Assembly: GCF_001514495.1 (NCBI RefSeq)
Contig: NZ_BCNM01000009.1
Coordinates: 124,001 to 188,000 of the forward strand
Source: Paenibacillus pabuli NBRC 13638
Lineage (GTDB): Bacteria > Bacillota > Bacilli > Paenibacillales > Paenibacillaceae
Direction: 5' to 3'
DNA length: 64,000 bases
Under the pieces are notes generated by a model, which was given only the letters and a program-made list of their open reading frames with translations, made no database searches and had not been told where the DNA came from. This document shows, one piece after another, positions 8,567 to 17,373 of the stretch. A program made the position numbers and the translations under genes. Within the stretch, counting starts at the first letter, position 1; each line of letters begins with the position of its first letter.

Positions 8567-10222
8567 TTATTCAAAGTAGGCTTTGGCATAGGATTCCGTG
8601 CCCAATGGGGACGGTACGAAGTCTTTCAGGTTCGCTTTTCCTGCCAGAATGGGAGTGGTATGCACAAGTGGAACCCATGGAGCATCTTCCTTAATAATCA
8701 CTTGCGCCTGCTTGTACAGTTCCGCGCGCTTGTCCTGATCCGTTTCTTTCTGCGCACTCGTCAGCAGCGTATGCAATTCTTCGTTGACGTAGAAGCTGCG
8801 GTTGTTGCCCGGGATCGCGTCTTTATCGAGCAGCGTATACAGGAAGTTATCCGGGTCACCGTTATCACCTGTCCAGCCGAGCATGTAAATGTCGTCCTTC
8901 TCCCCGGCTTTGGCATCATCCAGATACGTTGCCCACTCGGGTGATTCGATGTTGACGGTCACTCCGATTTTCTCAAAATCGGCCTGAATCGCTTCGGCAA
9001 CCTTCTTGCCGTCAGGCATGTATGGCCGGGATACCGGCATGGCATAGAATGTTACCGGGTCAGGCAATCCATCAGGATAGCCGGCTTCGGCAAGCAGCGC
9101 TTTTGCCTTTTCCAGATCGTAAGCATAGTCCTCAATACTGTCGTTATATCCCCAAAGCGTTGGCGGCATCGGATTCACCGCTGGCTGCGCTTGTCCGGCA
9201 AAGAAAGCATCGATAATGCCTTGTTTGTTTACCGCATGGTTGAGGGCTTGTCTTACTTTCACGTTATCAAACGGTTTTTTCTTGAAATTGAAACCAATGT
9301 ATGACACGTTAAAGGGTGGACGCTCGATTTTTTGCAGCTCGCTATTTCCCTCAAGGATGGACAAGTCATCCGGGTTCAGGTCCTCCATGATATCAATCTC
9401 GCCGTTTTGCAGCGCATTGAAGCGGGCCGTGTTATCCGGAATGGAACGCACGATCACCTTGTTCAGCTTCGGCAGTCCCTCTTTCCAATAATTCGGATTC
9501 TTCTCCAAGGTGATGGAGTCGTTCCGCTTCCACTCTTTGAATACAAACGGGCCTGTGCCTACCGGCTCGCTCTTGAAATTTTCCTTTTTCTCCTGAATCG
9601 CGGTTGGACTCGCAATGCCAAATGGCGTCATCGCTATGTTTTGCAGGAAAGGCGCTTGCGGCTGGTTCAGGGTGAACTCGACCGTTGTCTCGTCAATCGC
9701 CTTGACTTCCTTGATCACACGTGCATCCTCTGGACCAAACATGGAATCGTAGTAATCGAAGGAATCTCCCTCAAATTTATACTCACTGGCCGGATCACTC
9801 CATCGGTTGAAGTTGAACACCACAGCCTCTGCGTTGAAGTCGGTACCATCGTGGAATTTCACTCCGGACTTCAACTTGAAATCATACTTGAGTCCATCCG
9901 CCGAAATCTCCCAGCTCTCAGCTAGTCCAGGAACAACCTCGGTTCCACCTTCTTTGTAGTCAAGCAGCGAGTCGAACACCTGATGTCCGATCTTCAGTGA
10001 CTCCCCATCTGTAACGATTGCCGGGTCCAGTGCCACGGAATCTCCGCCGCGTCCCATAATCATCGTATCCTAAGCCTCGGTCACTTCCGCTGGAGGTTCA
10101 CTGCCTTCGGCCGGAGCAGGTGAATTCCCAGCCCCCTCATTACTGGAGCAGCCCGATAGGATCAAGACTGTACTCATGGCCATTGCCATGATTCCGGACA
10201 TCCACTTTTTTCTCATTCGCAT
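8567..10222 (-). pseudogene. Oligopeptide-binding lipoprotein gene interrupted by an amber codon
   Basis: The downstream part encodes a family 5 solute-binding protein from GRGGDSVALDPA to PSPLGTESYAKAYFE, with the family segment PFVFKEWKRNDSITLEKNPN. The true start at 10222 gives a lipoprotein signal MRMRKKWMSGIMAMAMSTVL followed by lipobox LSGC. Codon 51 is TAG (10072-10070), and the same frame resumes at once with DTMIMGRGGDS. Read intact, it would be about 551 residues. Re-initiation at 10063 or 10057 would make a protein without an export signal. It is either a nonsense mutation (CAG to TAG would be a single change), a sequencing error, or read-through. The frame is otherwise undamaged, which suggests a recent event. 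Confidence 0.85.
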
Positions 10223-10928
10223 ACGTACAACACCCTTCCCTGTCTCATAATGTGTGTGATACTGGCATGAAAAAAACTCTATTGATTACAATCGATCGGT
10301 TTGGTGCTTTGTATCATATGAAAGGCTTTAAATGCCTTTGATACCTGGGATGGATGTTTAGATAAGTTGAGGAGCATATATGAAATGTAAAAACGGATGT
10401 AACCGTACACATTTTTTTAGATTTTTCGAATGTGGTGACCATTTATAAATGCCTGTCGTTGTTGCGCAATAATTAAACTTAGGTCAATAAGCAACAGTAG
10501 GATGGTACTGATTTGGCTTGGCGGCTCCAAAATCGAGCTGATTTAGAGAGAACGGCAGCGTTGTCTGATAGGGTAGGAGTTTGTCTTGGCGTTAGATCAT
10601 CGCAGCTAAAGTGCAATAGGCAAAATCAAATGGTGGCGATCAGCTGATGGACAACGTAATTTAAACAGGATTTTAGTGGTTAAGCAGGTTGGATTGTGTC
10701 ATAACGTTGTGAGATGGATCTACAGATGTTGGATTTTACAACAGGGAGACATTACATTAACTTTTCATGTTAAAGTCTTGTCATGATGAGGAGGATTGTG
10801 AAATTAAACAGTGGTGAAAATCGATTTCGTGTAACTTACTTTACATCACATTGATCAATTAGACAAGAGATTTACGGACATACGTCTTCAACTTTATTAT
10901 ATATGTTAATATCATTTACATGAAATAC
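10223..10928. other. Non-coding gap between the oligopeptide transporter and the tail locus
   Basis: About 700 bp with no credible coding frame on either strand and no match to the dispersed repeats. It presumably holds the binding-protein promoter at its left end. It marks the boundary between the transporter operon and the lysis end of the tail operon. Confidence 0.5.
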
Positions 10929-10972
10929 AAAAAAGGAACACCTTTCGACAAAAAGCGTCGTGTGTCCCTTGT
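10929..10972 (-). terminator. Terminator at the end of the tail/lysis operon
   Basis: On the minus strand AAGGGACAC pairs with GTGTTCCTT around an inner GAC...GTC hairpin, followed by TTTTTTGTATT. It lies 50 bp past the lysozyme stop codon. Confidence 0.8.
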
Positions 10973-11024
10973 TGTGTTCACTCAGTTATAACCGTGCCCA
11001 ACTTATATTTTAAGTTATACCAGC

Positions 11025-11963
11025 TTATTTTTTGAATAAACCTCTGCGGTACATGACCGTGATAAAACGGTAAAAATCATAACTTGCCCCATTATCGATG
11101 CTAAACAATGGATTTTTCGTATCATATGCCAATGCTGCATCCACGGCCGCTTTCGCCCAGACCGGAACTTCCATCTGCTGGCGCGCCTGCAGTTTATCTA
11201 CCTGGGATTTGAGCGCATCAAACGCTGCTTTCTCTTCGGCTGTCATCGGTTCGCCCCCTTTCGGTGGTTCGGTTGGATTCGTGGGATGGGTTGGTTCGGA
11301 TGGCTCTGGCGGCTTTGGTGCTGCTGCTACATATCTTGCTTTCAATTCCGCTGCCGATCCTTCAAACTCGTTCATGTCCACGTTGCCGCTGATCCCGTTT
11401 ACCTTGCCCGAATCCGTATACTGCCAGAACGTCCACCGTTTCCAGGCCGGCTGTGCATCCGGTACACGTGTGTTGCTGTAACGCGCAATCCATAGATCGT
11501 ATGAGCTCATGGAAGTATCAAAATTGCCGGCAAATGAATTGCCCGTGTATATAATCGGTTTTACACCTGTGAGACGTTGTAATTCCGTTAAAAAAGCTTT
11601 GGCTACCGTGTTGATCTGAGCTTTACTCAGGTTACCGGGATTATTCTCGTAGTCCAAGACAGGAGGTAATTGCAGCGCCTTGGCGCCTCCTACTTTTTGC
11701 AGTGTCGTGGCATAATGCGCAGCTTCAGCCTTGGCACCATCCATGGATGTTGCACGGAAGAAGTGGTACGTTCCGACCAGCATGCCCACCGCCAGTGCGC
11801 CAGTCACATTTTTCTGGAAATTCGGATCCGTATATGTCTGTCCTTCGGTGGCCTTGATGAACACAAATGTCATGCCGCTTGCCTTCACTTTGGCCCAGTC
11901 AATTGTGCCCTGATAACGGGAGACGTCAATGCCCTGCGTGTTGCCCGAGCTTCTCGTTTGCAT
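11025..11963 (-). CDS. GH25 lysozyme (endolysin)
   Basis: The 312-residue protein has an N-terminal GH25 muramidase domain (about residues 8-205): GIDVSRYQGTIDWAKVK, FVFIKATEGQTYTDPNF, VGTYHFFRA, the acidic strand VLDYENNPG, and WQYTDSGKVNGISGNVDMNEF. The family cleaves the muramic acid-glucosamine bond. A proline-rich linker (about 215-235) leads to a short coiled segment and a C-terminal 50-residue module (VWAKAAVDAALAYD... YRRGLF) seen in phage lysozymes. Start at 11963 follows AAAGGGTG. As last gene of the tail operon after the holin it is the likely release enzyme. Confidence 0.92.
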   Translation of the reverse strand: MQTRSSGNTQGIDVSRYQGTIDWAKVKASGMTFVFIKATEGQTYTDPNFQKNVTGALAVGMLVGTYHFFRATSMDGAKAEAAHYATTLQKVGGAKALQLPPVLDYENNPGNLSKAQINTVAKAFLTELQRLTGVKPIIYTGNSFAGNFDTSMSSYDLWIARYSNTRVPDAQPAWKRWTFWQYTDSGKVNGISGNVDMNEFEGSAAELKARYVAAAPKPPEPSEPTHPTNPTEPPKGGEPMTAEEKAAFDALKSQVDKLQARQQMEVPVWAKAAVDAALAYDTKNPLFSIDNGASYDFYRFITVMYRRGLFKK

Positions 11964-12340
11964 GTTTCTCACACCCTTTATGCGGCAAATTGCCGTTTGT
12001 ATCCGCATTTTGCATCATTCGATTCAAGCGCTCCAGGATGCAAGTATAGACAGATTAGATCATTCTGATCTATGCATTGCTGATGGAAAGTCGCTCTCTG
12101 GATTGATGCATAATACTCTTACATTTAATGCTTGAGGATCAGGGGTTGCTTGTGTGCATGTCCTGATTGTTGGTGAAAGATAAGTTTGGATGGCTATAGA
12201 TTACATCGGTTTTGCTATTTGGGTAAGATTAGTTGCTGCTTGGTCAGTCTGCTTCGAATTCTATGTCGGTGCTATCTAACTTCTATTGGTAATCTATTGG
12301 GTTTCCTTTAACTAACTAAAAAATACCGAGTCGGTAAGTG

Positions 12341-12480
12341 ACCGTTCCAGCTACGGATCGTTCTTCCGATCGCTGTTGTCTCCAAATTTTCTTGATTCAT
12401 TTTCTTAAAGGTTAGAAATTCGGAGACAAAGGCGACCGCTACCGCTTCTTCAGAATCGATTCCGTCTCCTTCACTACGTG
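12341..12480 (+). repeat. Dispersed structured repeat, copy C
   Basis: Same family as copies A and B: CTACGGATCGTTCTTCCGAT, GTTGTCTCCAAATT paired with AATTCGGAGACAA, GGCGACCGCTACCGC, and an AGAATCGATTCCGTC end. The arm pair TGTCTCC/GGAGACA differs from the other copies but stays complementary. It sits between holin and lysozyme. Confidence 0.8.
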
Positions 12481-12558
12481 TAGCTAATGGATCAGACTAT
12501 CGATTCGAATATTGCTCTATCTCTTGCTACTAGGCACATTTTAATGAAAGCTAATTCC

Positions 12559-13056
12559 TTACTTCGTTCCATCTCGGGTCTGTTGATCAGCGTCCTTATG
12601 ATCTGACTGTACAAAAGATTCCTTGGAATCAGGAGTATAGTTACCAGGAATCCCCCCGTCTCCTCCCTTACCCTTGAGCACTTCAATAGCCTGCCGGATC
12701 GCAGGCGGAATTGGTGCGCCCAGCTTGCCCCCATTTTCAATAATGGACAACAGCTCATTCGCGATATAAAAAAAGGCGACCGCATCCCTGAACAAATGTC
12801 CGTCTCCCAGAACACCGTCCACCAGATGAGCCACCGATACCATTGCAAAAATAAATACCTTTCGGGCGATGCCAAACATCCCGACATTGCTCTCCAACTT
12901 GCCACTCATCCCCGCCGCTGCAATCCCAGTTAGATAGTCGAGGATGACGAAGACTAGCAGTACGCCGAGCACGCCTGACCAGCCGCCGAAGAAGTAGGTT
13001 GCTGAGCTGGTTATTAGAGCGAGAAGCCATTTCCATAGGGTATCCCATCGTTCCAT
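12559..13056 (-). CDS. Phage holin family protein (phage_holin_4 type)
   Basis: The 165-residue protein has hydrophobic segments at about residues 8-22, 25-50 and 66-80, including GVLGVLLVFVILDYLTGIAA, the typical core of toxin-secretion/phage-lysis holins. ARKVFIFAMVSVAHLVD and AVAFFYIANELLSIIENGG follow, with a charged C-terminal tail. Start at 13056 follows an ideal GGAGGTGA site. It would form the membrane lesion that releases the lysozyme. The spacing to the lysozyme gene, about 595 bp with a repeat between, is unusually large for a lysis pair. Confidence 0.85.
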   Translation of the reverse strand: MERWDTLWKWLLALITSSATYFFGGWSGVLGVLLVFVILDYLTGIAAAGMSGKLESNVGMFGIARKVFIFAMVSVAHLVDGVLGDGHLFRDAVAFFYIANELLSIIENGGKLGAPIPPAIRQAIEVLKGKGGDGGIPGNYTPDSKESFVQSDHKDADQQTRDGTK

Positions 13057-13113
13057 GGTTTCACCTCCTTTGAATTTTAAATTTTTATATTTGAGATCTT
13101 TAATAGGTACATA

Positions 13114-13141
13114 AAAAAACACGCTCCGTTGTTGGGCGTGC
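13114..13141 (-). terminator. Terminator after the XkdX-like remnant
   Basis: AGCACGCCCAACAACGGAGC followed on the minus strand by GTGTTTTTTT: stem CACGC(C)/G(G)AGCGTG with T run. It may end the structural-gene transcript ahead of the holin. Confidence 0.65.
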
Positions 13142-13144
13142 TAA

Positions 13145-13258
13145 CTACTCAATAATTTCATTTGAATCTATTCTGATAGCATGCAGTGCTTCAGCCACTT
13201 TCTCTCGACTCCTTACAGGTATTTGCTCGAGTTTGATCAATCCCTTTTGAATCAGCAA
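13145..13258 (-). pseudogene. XkdX-like small tail protein, 5' end missing
   Basis: A 37-codon frame reads IQKGLIKLEQIPVRSREKV and then EALHAIRIDSNEIIE. It resembles the short XkdX-type proteins encoded just after tail fibres in PBSX-like elements, which carry a K/RG-x(3,6)-Q-V/IP pattern. No ATG or ribosome site precedes it; the first possible start is a TTG. The 5' end is probably lost at the adjoining IS3 remnant. Identity rests on a short motif and position. Confidence 0.45.
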
Positions 13259-13382
13259 GCTTAACCCGCATCAGGTACCACACTCAACACCGGTTACCAC
13301 CTTATTGTGGACACTGTACCTCTTATTCGATGTAAAGCTTTAAAATACTCACATTTACTCGGATATGTGCGTTTGAATGGTA

Positions 13383-13590
13383 CTAGACTTTCACTTGCTT
13401 CAGTTTTAAAGTTCTATCTTCGACTGCCTTCATATATTCATATGGAGAGAAATCGTAGATACTGCCATGCAGGCGAATGATGTTGTAATCTTGAATAAAT
13501 TGACTAACAACCTCTTAAGCCTGTCGATAGCTCCTGGCGACGATATCATGCCATCTCAATGATGGCTTGATAAGATTCAATATGAGCGTT
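13383..13590 (-). pseudogene. C-terminal remnant of an IS3-family transposase
   Basis: Translating the minus strand gives NAHIESYQAIIEMA, a stop, YRRQELS, then after a frame change VVSQFIQDYN and IRLHGSIYDFSPYEYMKAVE, ending at a stop at 13383. The NAHIES and FIxxYNxxRxHxSI motifs are the last part of the IS3-type integrase domain around its catalytic glutamate. The remainder of the element and its ends are missing, so it is inactive. Confidence 0.75.
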
Positions 13591-13663
13591 TTTTTATTGG
13601 GTATTATAGGCGGTATAAGCTCGTGGATCGTTCTTAAGCTAAGGTTGATATTAGTCTACACAC

Positions 13664-14974
13664 CTAACCCATCCTCGCTACAACTGTCATATCTATGCCC
13701 AAAGTGAAGTTTTGTATTGACGCCGAACTCCCGGCGCTGGCTGAAAAATAATAAATTTGAAGTTCTTGTCCTGCTTCCAATCTTATGTTTAGCAAGCCAA
13801 CAGTTTGTTCACCTGTGGTTGTACTATCAGATGTGAACTGGACACCATCTTTCATGTACCTGACAGTAGCTAACGCTCCGCCAGTGGAAACAAGTCTATA
13901 TGTCAATTTGTAGTTACCTGATTTACTAATCTTAATTCCTCTAAACAGAGTCAAAGAACCGTTTGTAGTACTCCCTGTTGGCGCGGAATAGATTGAAAAA
14001 GAGCCTGGAGATATTGTCGATATCGCCAAAATTTTATCTTTAAGTACCGCCCATGTCTCACTTGTGGATGCACTAATACCCTTGGCGTTAATGGCATCCA
14101 CGATCCCATTTTTAGCATCAACGCCAGATTGAAAAACGTCAGGACTCCAAGCACTCCAAACGCCATTTGTCATGACACGCTGCCTATACCTTGGAACTCC
14201 TTCCAACGCTAGAGCTTCCTGCGTCATGAAAAGATCATTATGCAGTGAAACATTTATGTGCCACCAGCCACCATCTGGTGCATTAGTCATTGCAAAGCCA
14301 CGATATTTCCCGGTTAATAACCCAGGAGAATTAAGATCAAATCCATTAAGGAGTTGAATGGTCGCTCCATCGTCCTGTGTTACTTTGTGAGTTTGAAAAT
14401 TGTACACGTTCTTCCTCCACGCCGTCCATCCATGCTCGCTTGTGTACCTCCGTTGCTGGAACGTGTCTTCGTATATACTCCTAGCTATCTGAATGACATA
14501 TGCTCCCTGAAGATGTGCTTGCACCTCGATATAGTAGTATTGGTTGTTGGGAGCATTAATCATTTCTCCACCAGAGTAAAATCCTGTGGTCATTAGAGTA
14601 TTTAGATCTAATCCATGAGCGGATAGAGTAGTTCCGTTATCTTGTGTTAATTTTCTTTTTTGCCATTGCTTATCATCTACGTATCCATTAGATGCACTTA
14701 TTGCACTTAATTTTGCATCCCTCACCGCCTTCTCAGTCGCCGCCACCGTCTCAGAAGTTCCATCCGTCTTGCTCGATAACTGCACCTTCCCTTTCTGCGT
14801 CAAAGACGCATCGGGAATATCCATCTGACTCACCGCTTCACGAAGCGCATCCAAATCCGCCTGCGTTGCAACACCCTCATCAATCTTTTCAAAAATCCCA
14901 TTAATACTCTCCCGGGTTACGTTCTCATTCCCCAAGGGAAGAGGCAATTTCAGTCGATCCGTTTCTTGTGGCAT
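13664..14974 (-). CDS. Tail fibre protein with two pyocin-knob-like modules
   Basis: The 436-residue protein has an N-terminal attachment/coiled region (to about residue 105; GNENVTRESINGIFEKID). Two repeated modules follow at about 127-189 and 217-279: GFYSGGEMINAPNNQYYYIE...GWTAWRKN and GKYRGFAMTNAPDGGWWHIN...GVWSAWSPD. These match the knob domains of R-type pyocin fibres. A C-terminal part starts with a VDAINAKG linker and ends in a beta-rich segment. Such fibres bind the target cell. The start is ATG at 14974, overlapping the XkdU stop as TAATG, with GGAGGT 9 nt upstream. Confidence 0.85.
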   Translation of the reverse strand: MPQETDRLKLPLPLGNENVTRESINGIFEKIDEGVATQADLDALREAVSQMDIPDASLTQKGKVQLSSKTDGTSETVAATEKAVRDAKLSAISASNGYVDDKQWQKRKLTQDNGTTLSAHGLDLNTLMTTGFYSGGEMINAPNNQYYYIEVQAHLQGAYVIQIARSIYEDTFQQRRYTSEHGWTAWRKNVYNFQTHKVTQDDGATIQLLNGFDLNSPGLLTGKYRGFAMTNAPDGGWWHINVSLHNDLFMTQEALALEGVPRYRQRVMTNGVWSAWSPDVFQSGVDAKNGIVDAINAKGISASTSETWAVLKDKILAISTISPGSFSIYSAPTGSTTNGSLTLFRGIKISKSGNYKLTYRLVSTGGALATVRYMKDGVQFTSDSTTTGEQTVGLLNIRLEAGQELQIYYFSASAGSSASIQNFTLGIDMTVVARMG

Positions 14975-15564
14975 TACGCCCACACCTCCAGTTCATTCCA
15001 CGTCAGGGACGCGGCATCCAGTTCATCCCAGGTCATCTGTTTGTTGTCCAGATCGTCCCAGATCAGATAGTGATATTCATATTCCACGGCCATGTGAGCC
15101 GGTTTCAGTTCATCAATCGCACGTTTGAGATCATCAATATTGGGCGGAATGCCCATCGTATCCACAAAGCTCACCGTAAAGCTCCATGCTTCCGGCTGAA
15201 ACGTCACATCCACCTTGCCCCCGGCATACGCCTCAGCTACATTCGCCACGAGCCTACCGGAAAATTTCCCGGCACCGCGCAGCTTCGATTCGACCACCGC
15301 ACGCCGCTGGTCTACTGGTTTGAGACGATCCGTCTCAATGCCAAGCTCCTGCTCCCAGAAGTCCAAACCCCACGTCGACGTGCGGACAAAGAACTGATCC
15401 AATGTCTCATCCAGCGCCTGATACAGCAGATCCATCTCGGTTCCTTTGGACTGCATATCGGCCTGCATCACGCGGGAAGTCTCATAATAGCTCGGCAAAT
15501 ACGAAAAGAGTTCCCGCCCTTTCTCACTCGTCAATCCAACAGGTACAGCAGAAGGAGCACTCAT
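14974..15564 (-). CDS. XkdU/YmfQ-like baseplate protein (DUF2313)
   Basis: The 196-residue protein resembles DUF2313 proteins, baseplate components between gpJ-like protein and fibre in Mu/P2/PBSX-type tails: LFSYLPSYYETSRVMQADMQ, then LDETLDQFFVRTSTWGLDFWE and RRAVVESKLRGAGKFSGRLV. The C-terminus repeats a short motif (LIWDDL, MTWDEL, LTWNEL). It is transcribed with XkdT upstream and the fibre downstream. Confidence 0.85.
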   Translation of the reverse strand: MSAPSAVPVGLTSEKGRELFSYLPSYYETSRVMQADMQSKGTEMDLLYQALDETLDQFFVRTSTWGLDFWEQELGIETDRLKPVDQRRAVVESKLRGAGKFSGRLVANVAEAYAGGKVDVTFQPEAWSFTVSFVDTMGIPPNIDDLKRAIDELKPAHMAVEYEYHYLIWDDLDNKQMTWDELDAASLTWNELEVWA

Positions 15565-15609
15565 GCCCTGTCCCCTCCCTTCCTCTCACATCAACGTAAA
15601 CACCTTCGC

Positions 15610-15759
15610 TCAAATGCTGCGTTCCCGAGCGGCGTACCGCACGACCCAAGCACTCTTCTTGTCCAGCGCTTTTTTCTCTTCCAGCTGAACCGGATGCAGC
15701 ATGGTCGGAACATTCCCCATGCCCCATACTACCGATGCCGCTATAACTACGCTTTGCAT
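15610..15759 (-). CDS. Possible 49-residue protein between XkdT and XkdU
   Basis: An ATG at 15759, 14 bp past the XkdT stop codon, opens a 49-codon frame with a hydrophobic N-terminus (QSVVIAASVVWGMGNVP) and a charged end (EEKKALDKKSAWVVRYAARE). It fills most of the 209-bp gap between two tail genes in an otherwise compact operon. GGAGG abuts the ATG directly, which is poor spacing. An overlapping frame (15524-15781) extends into XkdU and is less credible. Function unknown. Confidence 0.35.
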   Translation of the reverse strand: MQSVVIAASVVWGMGNVPTMLHPVQLEEKKALDKKSAWVVRYAARERSI

Positions 15760-15773
15760 CCTCCACTACGCCT

Positions 15774-16913
15774 CTACTCATGCAAATCCACCGTCCCCAG
15801 CACCGCCACCTGACTCGCTGTCATCTCGATATTCTGGTCGCTCACACCGTTCACGGTTAGCTCCGAATAATCGATAATCGGCGGAATGTCCAGCAGGATC
15901 GCGGCAATCCGGGTGTAGCGTACAAGCGGATCGGCAAAAGCAAGCTGCTTCAAATACGCAGTCACCCCGAGTTCGATCAATGCTCGTACATCTGCCAACG
16001 TCGCATCACTCGCAAGGGTCAGCTTCACCTGAATGTTCATTGGTACTTCTTCTGCTGGCATAACCGTCACTACAGGACCAGCGGGGGCAACACCTTCACC
16101 CTGTCCATCCTGCGTTGGGTCCACGTATTTCTGCACAGACGCCACCAGATCGGTTCCCGCGGCACGTTTGTCCGTATCCAGCAAATACAATCCCACCGTA
16201 CCCGGCCCCTTCCATAACGGTATGACACGAGTTGCACCAACACCTGGCACCTCACTGGCCCACTGCACATACTGTGCTTTGTTGCCGCTGGTCCCCTGAT
16301 TGCGGACTTTGGCATAAAAGCGTTCCAGCAGCGCCGTATCTGCCTCAATATCTGCACCGCCTTTAATCACCTCAACGTTGGTTACAGAGGTAACGCCACT
16401 CACTGGTGTGGACAGCACGGTCACGGTGCCTGCAGGCACGTTGCTTTCTTTTCCGGCAACGAGCGCCCGCACGCCAACACTACCCAGACCATCTTCTCCC
16501 AACTCCACTCGACCAACGGTTTCATATTCGAGCGAAGCCTCACCGGAGATTTCATCTGCCAACGTAGCCACAACCGTACCCGCAGGAATCACCTTGCCCG
16601 GCGTACCCACGAACCTCACCACACCCTGTGCCGCTACCGCAGCCCGCCGCGTAAGCCCATGCTCCCCCGCCCGCAAATCCAGCTCCTCCGAACGAAAATT
16701 CGGATCACTGCTCGCCGCCGTACTTGCAAACCCGCGCCGCAGCAGTTCCTGCGCCCACAAAGCCGCCTCAGACAGCATAAACGCAACCGGAGCCTCTGCA
16801 TCCCACAGAAAAGAACCTTCCGACTTGTCCAGATCCGCGGGCAGACGATCCAGCATACGCTGCATAATCTGTTCCTCCGTCTGGTCCTCCAAATAACGCG
16901 GAATCTCAGCCAT
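15774..16913 (-). CDS. Baseplate J family protein (XkdT, gp47-like)
   Basis: The 379-residue protein is a baseplate wedge component: MAEIPRYLEDQTEEQIMQRM and FLWDAEAPVAFMLSEAALWA, then the family core GVVRFVGTPGKVIPAGTVVA, PAGTVTVLSTPVSGVTSVTN and AKVRNQGTSGNKAQYVQWAS. It forms the baseplate rim that transmits the contraction signal in Mu/P2/PBSX-type tails. It follows XkdS by 4 bp. Confidence 0.93.
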   Translation of the reverse strand: MAEIPRYLEDQTEEQIMQRMLDRLPADLDKSEGSFLWDAEAPVAFMLSEAALWAQELLRRGFASTAASSDPNFRSEELDLRAGEHGLTRRAAVAAQGVVRFVGTPGKVIPAGTVVATLADEISGEASLEYETVGRVELGEDGLGSVGVRALVAGKESNVPAGTVTVLSTPVSGVTSVTNVEVIKGGADIEADTALLERFYAKVRNQGTSGNKAQYVQWASEVPGVGATRVIPLWKGPGTVGLYLLDTDKRAAGTDLVASVQKYVDPTQDGQGEGVAPAGPVVTVMPAEEVPMNIQVKLTLASDATLADVRALIELGVTAYLKQLAFADPLVRYTRIAAILLDIPPIIDYSELTVNGVSDQNIEMTASQVAVLGTVDLHE

Positions 16914-16917
16914 CCCG

Positions 16918-17373
16918 TCAGATCACCTCACTTTCCAGAATAAACATCTCTTCCTGCACACTCGCCACCCGGCATGAGAACTTGCACTGCTCCCGATTCC
17001 AATCGAACGTAAACTGGTCTACCAAATCCGTGCGTGGATCAGCCAGCAGCGTCTCCGTAACCATCCGGGTGATCTCACTCTCCATCACGCCCCGGCTGTC
17101 ACCCTGACCCACCAACTCATCCAGCTCTGATCCATAGTTTCGGGAGTAAATCACATGTCTGTACCGCGGCGTCTTCACCGCCTTGATGCACCACTGTATC
17201 CAGGCTTCATGTGCACCTGCCGCAGCGACTTTACCACTTGGGGTCAGCACAAAATCCCCCGCATCGTAATCGAATCGCCAGCTCCGTCCAAACCGCACCT
17301 CTTCCGAAGCCGCCCCCGACAGATCTTCCTCATCTCCCCATACCACACCCGTTTCCGGGAACAAACTAGGCAT
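16918..17373 (-). CDS. XkdS-like baseplate protein (DUF2634)
   Basis: The 151-residue protein is of the gp25/XkdS type: FGRSWRFDYDAGDFVLTPSG, AWIQWCIKAVKTPRYRHVIY and RNYGSELDELVGQGDSRGVM, with RMVTETLLADPRTD and a beta-rich end. Members sit at the sheath-baseplate junction and seed sheath polymerisation. ATG at 17373 is preferred over GTG at 17379 because GGTGG is then 9 nt upstream. It overlaps the DUF2577 gene by 8 bp. Confidence 0.88.
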   Translation of the reverse strand: MPSLFPETGVVWGDEEDLSGAASEEVRFGRSWRFDYDAGDFVLTPSGKVAAAGAHEAWIQWCIKAVKTPRYRHVIYSRNYGSELDELVGQGDSRGVMESEITRMVTETLLADPRTDLVDQFTFDWNREQCKFSCRVASVQEEMFILESEVI

